Of a stretch of DNA of 64,000 bases, positions 55,152-64,000 are shown piece by piece. Below the pieces are notes generated by a model. It worked only from the letters and a program-made list of their open reading frames with translations. It had not been told where the DNA came from and ran no database searches. Position numbers and translations under genes: made by a program. The DNA lies in NCBI RefSeq assembly GCF_002953135.1, contig NZ_CP026372.1, positions 3,868,501 to 3,932,500 of the forward strand. Direction: 5' to 3'. The first letter of the stretch is position 1; each line of letters starts with the position of its first letter. The DNA comes from Sphingobium sp. SCG-1. Lineage in GTDB: Bacteria > Pseudomonadota > Alphaproteobacteria > Sphingomonadales > Sphingomonadaceae.

Positions 55152-55811
55152 TCATCGCAACTTGGGCAAGACCTCTACATAGCCGCCATTTTTCACGATC
55201 ACCTCTCCATCCCGAAGCGGCACGTATTTGAGACCATGCTTTATTGCCCAGTTTACCGCTTCTCTTGCGGCTGAAGCTTCGGGATGATCAGACTCATGAT
55301 GGGGAATTATTTGATACGGGAGTAGGCCCAGCCCCGTTTCAATTGGATCGGTGGAGATATAGCCGGGAGCCGTTGCGTCCGGTTCATCCATCACTGCTAC
55401 AGCACTCATGAAATCGCCTGCAACACAGGCACCAGCGCTCCAGCCAGCATAGACAATGCCGCATTCGAGCAGATCTGGAAGGATAGTATCGAATCCGCTG
55501 TCGCGCATAGCCCGTCTGAGAAGGAAGCTGTTCCCTCCCAATGCCCAGATTATGCGGTACTGCCTTAAGAGACTCGCTAGATCGCGTGGGCGACCAAAAT
55601 ATCGCCTCAAGTCGATGAGGGACGGATCAAATCCGTTCTGCAAAAAATATATGAGCGGATCGTAATTCGTCTTGGCGAAACTTAGCTGCGCTTCCAATGG
55701 AATTGCATCGAGAGCATTCGTCAGGACTGCCATCCGGGCACCTGGTCCTCCCACCATAGCTAAGAGCCGGTCAGTGTGGTCGCCCAGCATATAAGATGAT
55801 AAGTATAGCAT
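55152..55811 (-). CDS. Peptidase E-like protein (type 1 glutamine amidotransferase fold, S51)
   Basis: A 219-residue protein of the peptidase S51 family, which cleaves Asp-X dipeptides or acts as a cyanophycinase-like hydrolase. The nucleophile Ser is in the elbow 'YAGWSAGACVAG', and the catalytic His in 'IIPHHESDHPEA'. 'IIWALGGNSFLLRRAM' is the preceding conserved strand. Its codon use is somewhat more A+T-rich than its neighbours and it sits next to an IS3 relic, which may indicate recent acquisition. Confidence 0.82.
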   Translation of the reverse strand: MLYLSSYMLGDHTDRLLAMVGGPGARMAVLTNALDAIPLEAQLSFAKTNYDPLIYFLQNGFDPSLIDLRRYFGRPRDLASLLRQYRIIWALGGNSFLLRRAMRDSGFDTILPDLLECGIVYAGWSAGACVAGDFMSAVAVMDEPDATAPGYISTDPIETGLGLLPYQIIPHHESDHPEASAAREAVNWAIKHGLKYVPLRDGEVIVKNGGYVEVLPKLR

Positions 55812-55897
55812 CTTTAAAATGTGTTCGTTTATACCGATCCTATCAAGCCGAATATCGGCTGCTTCTAAACCGCTTTGCTCAATAGTAGACCGTCCAC

Positions 55898-56800
55898 TGA
55901 TCTGCCCCCCCGCTGAGTGGCCCAGCGACTATGCTAGTCTGGACCACGAAAGGGACATTGAATGCGGAGCAAGAAGCACAATCCGGAAGAGATCATTGGC
56001 AAGCTGCGTGAAGTTGAGATCGTGCCGGCGCAGGGGGCGAGCACAGCCGAAGCGTGTCGGCGGATCGCAGTTAGCGAGCAGACATATTATCGCTGATGCA
56101 AGGAATATGGCGGCCTGAAGACGCATCAGGCGCGGCGGATGAAGGATCTGGAGAAGGAGAGCCAGCGGCTGCGCCGGGCGATCTCGGATCTGACGCTGGA
56201 CAAGCTGATCCTGCAGGAGGCCGCCCTGAGAAACTTCTGAGCCCCGCGCGACGACGGCGCTGTATCGATCAAGTGCGACGGGAGCTTCCAGTCTGGGTAT
56301 CCGAGCGACGGATCTGCCGGGTGCTGGGTCAGCATCGATCGACGCAGCGCAAGGTGCCGCGCGGGCGGATGACGAAGAGGCGCTCACGGAGGACATCATC
56401 GCATTAGCAAAGCAATATGGTCGCTACGGCTATCGCCGGGTGACGGCATTGCTGTGCCATGCGGGTTGGACGGTAAGCGTGTCGCGCGAATCTGGCGGCG
56501 TGAAGGGCTCTAGGTCCCGCAGCGTCAGCCAAAGCGCGGGCACTTATGGCTCAACGACGGATCATGCATCCGCCTGCGGCCGGAGTATCCGGGACATGTG
56601 TGGGCCTATGACTTCGTTGAGGGTCGGACGCATGATGGCCGCAAGTTCCGCATCCTGACCATCATTGACGAGGCCAGCAGGGAATGCCTGGCGCCCATCG
56701 TCGCGCGACAGCTCAAGTATGAGGATGTGCTGGCAGCCTTGGCGGACCTGTTCATCTCACGAGGGCCGCCAGCCAACATACGCTCCGACAACGGCAGCCT
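55898..56800 (+). pseudogene. IS3-family element, copy 2, degenerate
   Basis: It shares the left end TGATCTGC...CCGCTGAGTGGCCC with copy 1 at 29805. OrfA (55962-56240) has TGA at 56094-56096 in place of the Trp codon in 'YYRWRKEY'. OrfB is frameshifted near 56360 and 56480, and continues 'IIDEASRECLAPIVARQLKY' and 'RGPPANIRSDNGS'. It breaks off just after the second catalytic Asp at about 56800. It therefore extends about 160 bp further into OrfB than copy 1. No right inverted repeat is seen. Confidence 0.8.
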
Positions 56801-57087
56801 CGGAAACCGACCACCGGCACCGGAAACGGCTTCACCGCCATACCCGGCCACCGGTTCCGCCTCGCTCCACCTCCACCCGGATATGGCGGCGGGGAGCATA
56901 ATCCACTAACAAACCATACGGTCCACTCATTGCGGGCAGGTCAGGAGCGACTTCGTATAGAACTTACGCGGAACGTAGAAGTTGGAGCAGAATGACTTCA
57001 ACCCGTTAAAAGCCACTATGCCAGATTTGGCACAGGAACGCTGACAATCCGCCCGCCGCGGATCATCCGGATCATCATTCTGCGGTG
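56801..57087. other. Unassigned sequence after the IS3 relic
   Basis: The first 110 bp are G+C-rich and distinct in composition from the IS. The frames here are short and unmatched on both strands. The break at 56800 marks where another event removed the IS right end. Nothing else is recognised before the NTF2-like gene stop at 57088. Confidence 0.35.
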
Positions 57088-57477
57088 TTATCCCCCAAAG
57101 CGCATCCCGATCCAGCCCGACTGATAGCGGACGAGTCGCCAATCCCCGTCCTCTTGCGTCCACACACAAAGAATGCGTGTGCGTTGCGTCACATGCTGCT
57201 CGGGAGGGTCGCGCCGAACGAGAGTGCTAAGTTCGCCCGCCACGACGGCTGTCTTATCGAGCATCAGGATATTCTGTTCGATAACGTCGATCGAAAGATA
57301 AGGATTTCGGCGAGACAACGCGGCAAGAAATTCCGCCTTTGTATCAACATTGCCAGTCGGGTGAACGAACAGCAGCCGGTCGGAGATCAACCGATCTAGC
57401 TTGTCGAGGTCTCCGGTTAGTAGCGCGATACGGCGCGCCTGTTCATTTGCCTCAATTTCCTGCGAGCCATTAGCCAT
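57088..57477 (-). CDS. NTF2-like/SnoaL-type protein, paralogue of 25102-25488
   Basis: A 129-residue cone-fold protein. 'RLISDRLLFVHPTGNVDTKA', 'LAALSRRNPYLSIDVIEQNI' and 'VWTQEDGDWRLVRYQSGWIG' align closely with the 25-kb copy, including the shared HP.G.VD.K and RDPP segments. The ATG at 57477 gives the same domain start as its paralogue; the frame runs back to 57549. It lies 93 bp downstream of a P450 gene on the same strand, so P450 and NTF2-like protein probably act in one pathway. Confidence 0.78.
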   Translation of the reverse strand: MANGSQEIEANEQARRIALLTGDLDKLDRLISDRLLFVHPTGNVDTKAEFLAALSRRNPYLSIDVIEQNILMLDKTAVVAGELSTLVRRDPPEQHVTQRTRILCVWTQEDGDWRLVRYQSGWIGMRFGG

Positions 57478-57570
57478 GGAATCTACACCCTTTGAAACCA
57501 AAGATGCACTTGCAGGGCGCGGACGGTCCATGGATTGCAGGTTTCTCATCGTATTTCATCTGCAACCGCA

Positions 57571-58851
57571 TCAATCAATCTTGTAGCGGATTGGCACGGA
57601 CTTGGGACCGCCCTGGAAATTAGTGATCTTGCGTTTCGGAGTGCCGGCCAGTTCCAGCGATTGCAGGCGCGGGATGAGTTCCTGAAAAAGAATTGTCATT
57701 TCCATTCTCGCAAGATGCTGGCCGATGCACTGATGCACCCCGTAGCTAAATCCGATCTGGCGGTTGTTAGTGCGGTCGGCCTTGAACTCGAATGGATCAG
57801 TGAACGCTTGGTCATCGCGATTGCCAGAAGGAAAGCTCAGGAACACATGGTCGCCCTTAGCTACCGGCTGGCCACGGAATTCTGTGTCGCAGGCCGCAGT
57901 GCGAGCGAAATGATAGATTGGGGTCGTCCACCGCACAGCCTCTTCGGCCAGACTTGACGCGAGCGAAATGTCCGCCTTCACCTTGGCCAGTTCCTCCGGC
58001 CGCTCCGCCAGTGCCCATAATGCGCCTGCCACCGATGCCGCCGTTGTGTCATGCCCAGCAATCGCAATTGTGATGTAATAGCCCAACGCAGCATTATTAG
58101 ATATCGGTTCACCGTCAATCTTGGCGTTGGCGATCACCGAAGCGACATCATCCGTGGGCCTCCTGCGGCGCTCTTCGGCAATTTCATTAAAATAGGCCCA
58201 GCCTTCTTCCGCGACGGCCCGAGTGCGGGCCGCACGCTCCTGTGGAGTTTTCGGCGCCGGTTCCCCGGTCAGGTCTGGATCGTCGATATTGACGAGATTC
58301 TGCGTAAAGCGCATCATAAGGTCTTCGGCTTCATCACCGACGCCCAGGATCGACATGATAACCAGCAACGGATAGCGCACAGCCACTTCCTTGAAGAAGT
58401 CGCATTCGCCACCCATTTCCGCCATGCGGTCGACATAGCTGCGAGCGAGCTTGCGGAACCGATCCTCATAGCTGCGAACACTCTTGGGCAAGAACCAGTT
58501 CTGTGCGATCCGCCGGTATTTCATATGTTCGGGCGCATTCATCGTTACGAGCCCTCGCGCCTCGCTGGCAAAGCCAACGGTCCGATCCAGTTCGAGATCA
58601 ATGGTTGGCATCAGCTGCGCCACGCCGCTCAGAAAAATGTCGTTCTTGCGCGTCACCTCTTGGATATCTTCGTATTTCGATGCGATCCAAAAAGGGTCAT
58701 AACCCTCGATGTCAGCGCGTGCGAACGGATGATCCCGTCGCAGGTGCGCAAGCATGTCGTGTAACCCGTCCCATTCCACATAAGCATGGGGATCCACTAT
58801 CGCGCGGGCGATGTGATCGGGTACGCGGTCCAGAGATAGCGCCAAATTCAT
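57571..58851 (-). CDS. Cytochrome P450
   Basis: A 426-residue soluble bacterial P450. The I-helix oxygen-activating motif is 'AIAGHDTTAAS', the ExxR pair is 'EEAVRW', and the heme-thiolate loop 'FSYGVHQCIGQHLAR' contains the Cys ligand. It would hydroxylate a hydrophobic substrate using a ferredoxin and reductase, which are not in this window. Its start at 58851 faces the short-chain dehydrogenase across a 231-bp divergent promoter region. Its sequence style resembles P450s of terpenoid or steroid catabolism, but the substrate cannot be assigned. Confidence 0.92.
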   Translation of the reverse strand: MNLALSLDRVPDHIARAIVDPHAYVEWDGLHDMLAHLRRDHPFARADIEGYDPFWIASKYEDIQEVTRKNDIFLSGVAQLMPTIDLELDRTVGFASEARGLVTMNAPEHMKYRRIAQNWFLPKSVRSYEDRFRKLARSYVDRMAEMGGECDFFKEVAVRYPLLVIMSILGVGDEAEDLMMRFTQNLVNIDDPDLTGEPAPKTPQERAARTRAVAEEGWAYFNEIAEERRRRPTDDVASVIANAKIDGEPISNNAALGYYITIAIAGHDTTAASVAGALWALAERPEELAKVKADISLASSLAEEAVRWTTPIYHFARTAACDTEFRGQPVAKGDHVFLSFPSGNRDDQAFTDPFEFKADRTNNRQIGFSYGVHQCIGQHLARMEMTILFQELIPRLQSLELAGTPKRKITNFQGGPKSVPIRYKID

Positions 58852-59082
58852 ATGATCCTCCCGGGCTGCTCAGCGAGCCCTTCCTCATCAGAGACATATC
58901 AGCGCCACCAAACCCCCGCGACTTGAGAAGCTATGGCGGATTTCAGTTCGCAGGATGTCATGACTGGAAACGGTACGCTTTCGGAGTTTCCATTTTTCGG
59001 AAGTGATGGGCTCAAAGATCGCTCACTTCGATCACCCAGCACCGCGACGTTGGCTGATGACGAAGGTTAGAGAGGAGCTAGC

Positions 59083-59841
59083 ATGACCGGTACTGTGGCA
59101 TTCGATTTTACCGGGAAGGTCATATTGATAACCGGGGGTAGCGCCGGCATCGGCAAGGGAATCGGGCAGGCTTTCGTTAATGCCGGCGCCAAGGTGGTGG
59201 TAACTGGCCGGCGGCGTGAGCCGCTGGAAACGTTCTGCGCAGAAAATGAAGGCAAAGCCGACTTCGTGCAAATGGACGTGAGCTGCGGCGACGACCGTCG
59301 GCGGACCATCGATACAGTGATCAACCGCTACGGACGGCTGGACGTGCTGGTAAACAACGCATTGGTAAGCCACATCAAGCCGTTCGCGACGTTGACAGCG
59401 GCTGAAATCGAGGAAATGTACAGCGTACTGCTGGTGTCATCGACTATTCTTATCCAGGCCGCACTACCTCATCTGATAGAATCCGGCGGTTCAGTGCTGA
59501 ACATTTCCTCGGGCTTTGGCCGCTTCGTTCAGTTCCCGCCTGGTCATGTCTCTGTCTATTCGGCGACAAAGGGGGGGCTAAATCAACTGACTCGCGCGTT
59601 GGCGAGCGAGTTAGGATCAAAAGGCGTCCGATTGAATGCGCTTGCGCCTGGTCCCACCCGCACTGAGGCCAGCGAACGCTATGACGAGCTTCCCAAGTTG
59701 CTGGCCTCTCAGACGCCTATGGGAAGGATGGGAGAAGTCGAAGATGTAGCCGACGCGGCGCTGTTCCTGTCGAGCGACGCCGCGCGATGGGTGACAGGTC
59801 AGGTTCTTGACGTATCGGGTGGTTGGGGCCTTACCGGTTAG
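59083..59841 (+). CDS. Short-chain dehydrogenase/reductase
   Basis: A 252-residue classical SDR. The NAD(P) motif is 'TGGSAGIGKG' (residues 18-27), 'VNNALV' marks the NNAG-like strand, the catalytic Ser is in 'LNISSGF' and the Tyr-Lys pair in 'VSVYSATKGG'. The C-terminus 'DAARWVTGQVLDVSGGWGLT' is typical. GAGGAG lies seven bases before the ATG. Divergent from the P450, it may oxidise the alcohol made by P450 hydroxylation to a ketone or aldehyde. Confidence 0.9.
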   Translation: MTGTVAFDFTGKVILITGGSAGIGKGIGQAFVNAGAKVVVTGRRREPLETFCAENEGKADFVQMDVSCGDDRRRTIDTVINRYGRLDVLVNNALVSHIKPFATLTAAEIEEMYSVLLVSSTILIQAALPHLIESGGSVLNISSGFGRFVQFPPGHVSVYSATKGGLNQLTRALASELGSKGVRLNALAPGPTRTEASERYDELPKLLASQTPMGRMGEVEDVADAALFLSSDAARWVTGQVLDVSGGWGLTG

Positions 59842-60317
59842 GCGCTAGGAGCTTGTGAATGTGACAAGGCTAAAAAGGCTTGCGCACGCAGCTGATGGAG
59901 CCAGAACTGTCCCAAAGCTTTCTGCGAAAAATTACGCGGAAGATGGATCCGCTTCGCATGGAATGGGCATACATTAGCCTGTTGGCAAAAAGAGTTCAAT
60001 CGCTTCAAACGCGATCTCGACAAAGCTGTCTTAGCCAGTCTTAATAGCCTGCTGGGATCCACCTTGAGGGAGAAGATTGACAATCTCGGAGCTTAGAAAA
60101 GTGGAGCTCGTACCGAACATCGCAGAACCGAAGCCGTTGCCATTTCCTATAGGAGGAAGGCAAGTTCGGAGCTTTATAAGCAGATGATGAAAGCGAAGCT
60201 GAGGCGGTAAAGGCGGTTCGCAAGCTGATGGACGGGATGAGCTGATTCCCGTAAAAGGCGAACTGACGATCGCTCTGCGCGGTGATCTTTCAGGAATGTT
60301 CACATTCCACTCAAACA
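59842..60317. other. Intergenic region before the rRNA operon end
   Basis: These 476 bp hold only short frames with stops and no recognisable family. The sequence is somewhat A+G-rich on the plus strand. The SDR transcript and the minus-strand rRNA transcript converge here, but no clear terminator for the SDR was seen. Confidence 0.4.
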
Positions 60318-60352
60318 AGAAAGCCTCGCCCCCTTTCGAAGGCCGGGCTTGT
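60318..60352 (-). terminator. Probable intrinsic terminator of the rRNA operon
   Basis: On the minus strand AAGCC and GGCTT, with CCTT/AAGG inside, form a hairpin followed by TTTCTTGTTTG. It is the first stem plus T-rich tract after tRNA-fMet and therefore the likely end of the rRNA transcript. Confidence 0.6.
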
Positions 60353-60384
60353 ATGCGATTTCTTATCACCGTTATCGTTGATAT

Positions 60385-60432
60385 CGGGGGCAGGATTTGA
60401 ACCTGGGGCCTTCAGGTTATGAGCCTGACGAG
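60385..60432 (-). pseudogene. 3' part of a second tRNA-fMet-like gene
   Basis: The minus strand holds the anticodon arm (CGTCAGGCTCATAACCTGA, anticodon CAU) and a T arm (CCAGGTTCAAATCCTGCCCC) but lacks the D arm, the acceptor 5' strand and the CCA end. The T stem differs from that of the intact tRNA at 60505, so it derives from a different fMet gene. A GGCAGTC hairpin (60445-60465) occupies the place of the missing 5' half. Confidence 0.75.
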
Positions 60433-60504
60433 CCGACATCACAGAGGCAGTCCGGGAGACTGCCTGACTGATGACGTGGGCTGTGGTGGAGCGTAGGCGA
60501 CCTG

Positions 60505-60581
<77 letters not shown>

Positions 60582-60665
60582 CCAGAGGCACGACCAGAGG
60601 TCACCAACATCATGAATGGGTTTTGTATATCCGAACGGGAGCGTATCTTATGCGCCAGCTTCAAT

Positions 60666-60780
60666 GCCTGGCGACGACCTACTCTTCCAGTGCTTGAGCA
60701 ATAGTACCATCGGCGCGGTCTGGTTTCACGGCCGAGTTCGAGATGGGATCGGGTGGGTCACAGACGCTATGGTCACCAAG
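60666..60780 (-). rRNA. rrf: 5S ribosomal RNA
   Basis: The 115-nt minus-strand segment starts CTTGGTGACCATAGCG and contains the invariant CCCGATCCCATCTCGAACTC and GGTCGTCGCCAGGC. It lies about 165 bp after 23S. Boundaries are estimated from the family pattern. Confidence 0.92.
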
Positions 60781-60909
60781 CAATGAAGCGGGCGCATAAG
60801 GTTGCGTTATTGTTCGGGTTTTAATCGATGCCGTGCACTATTGGTTATGACCTGTTTATCGGGCTGCGAAGATCATCCTTATCACCGTCAATGGGGTTAC
60901 TGGTTATGT

Positions 60910-60943
60910 CCAGCATTGTCATTGATGGTGGGACTCTCAAGCG
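60910..60943. repeat. Left arm of the 23S processing stem
   Basis: This 34-base segment is the reverse complement, with few mismatches, of 63728-63763; the inner 13 bases (GGACTCTCAAGCG) are exact. Pairing of the two arms would enclose 23S rRNA in the long stem cut by RNase III. Confidence 0.8.
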
Positions 60944-60946
60944 CGA

Positions 60947-63727
<2,781 letters not shown>

Positions 63728-63738
<11 letters not shown>

Positions 63739-63763
63739 CCACACCACCAATGACAACACTGGG
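63728..63763. repeat. Right arm of the 23S processing stem
   Basis: This is the partner of 60910-60943. CGCTTGAGAGTCC begins the arm at the 5' side of 23S in the minus-strand transcript; the outer part matches with a few mismatches and a two-base difference. Confidence 0.8.
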
Positions 63764-64000
63764 CAGATACAAGGCGAACCTTGCGTCTACCACTCGGCTA
63801 GTGCCGCCACGGTTTACGATGTGGATAATAATCTCAGCCTGATATTTCAAAGTAATGCCACATGCGTCGCTTGAACGGCCTTACGGCCGGCAACCGAACT
63901 GCACATGTCACCACGGCATCGATTAAAAAACCCATTCACAATGTCAAAGAGGAGCGCATGAGCGCTCCATATTGCCGGACCAATGCCCGGCAAACTGCTG
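63764..64000 (-). other. Part of the 16S-23S internal transcribed spacer
   Basis: This non-coding stretch lies upstream of 23S on the minus strand. A small GGCCTTACGGCC-like hairpin is present near 63877. The tRNA-Ile and tRNA-Ala genes usual in this spacer are not reached before the window edge. Confidence 0.6.

Noticed and set aside
60445..60465. The GGCAGTC hairpin as a rho-independent terminator.
   Set aside because: No T-run follows on either strand, and a better terminator lies further downstream at 60318-60352.

Overview
The window looks like chromosomal DNA from a sphingomonad (order Sphingomonadales, Alphaproteobacteria). The evidence is moderately high G+C, abundant TonB-dependent receptors (TBDRs), a FecI/FecR/STN-receptor signalling set, spinster-type MFS transporters, many acyl-CoA enzymes, and a ribosomal operon in which tRNA-fMet follows 5S rRNA. 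The genus cannot be resolved from this sequence alone.

Region 1 (1-29.8 kb) is a catabolic island for an unidentified carboxylic acid, possibly bulky, branched or alicyclic. It holds a 3-hydroxyisobutyrate-dehydrogenase-like enzyme, a carboxymuconolactone-decarboxylase-like protein, an esterase, four acyl-CoA dehydrogenases (one frameshifted), two CaiB/BaiF CoA-transferases, a TesB thioesterase, a MaoC-type hydratase, a crotonase/3-hydroxyacyl-CoA-dehydrogenase fusion, a GMC oxidoreductase, ETF alpha and beta, a cyclase-family hydrolase and an NTF2-like protein. Uptake is probably served by the STN-type TBDR, with its own anti-sigma and ECF sigma genes, and by two paralogous MFS transporters.

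Region 2 (29.8-41.3 kb) is decayed. It contains a truncated IS3-family element, a multiply frameshifted IS630-family element, an apparently intact H-NOX gene with a small soluble MCP-type partner, and the wreck of an SOS mutagenesis cassette (imuA, imuB, dnaE2 and SRAP/YedK-like fragments) that still carries a LexA-box-like site. An intact 1080-residue TBDR with a strong terminator follows, and then the tail of a dead TBDR.

Region 3 (41.6-55.8 kb) is mixed: a TTC38-like TPR protein, a SAM methyltransferase, an AraC regulator divergent from a TBDR, a periplasmic tyrosine phosphatase, RlmJ, two small exported proteins, a DUF457/YdjM-type membrane protein, an exported NTF2-like protein and a peptidase-E-like protein. 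A second broken copy of the same IS3 element lies at 55.9 kb in the same orientation as the first, so the two copies bracket about 26 kb.

Region 4 (57-60 kb) returns to catabolism: a cytochrome P450 with an NTF2-like protein paralogous to the one at 25 kb, divergent from a short-chain dehydrogenase. The final 4 kb is the distal part of a minus-strand rRNA operon (23S, 5S, tRNA-fMet, a partial second fMet-like tRNA, terminator); 16S lies beyond the window edge.
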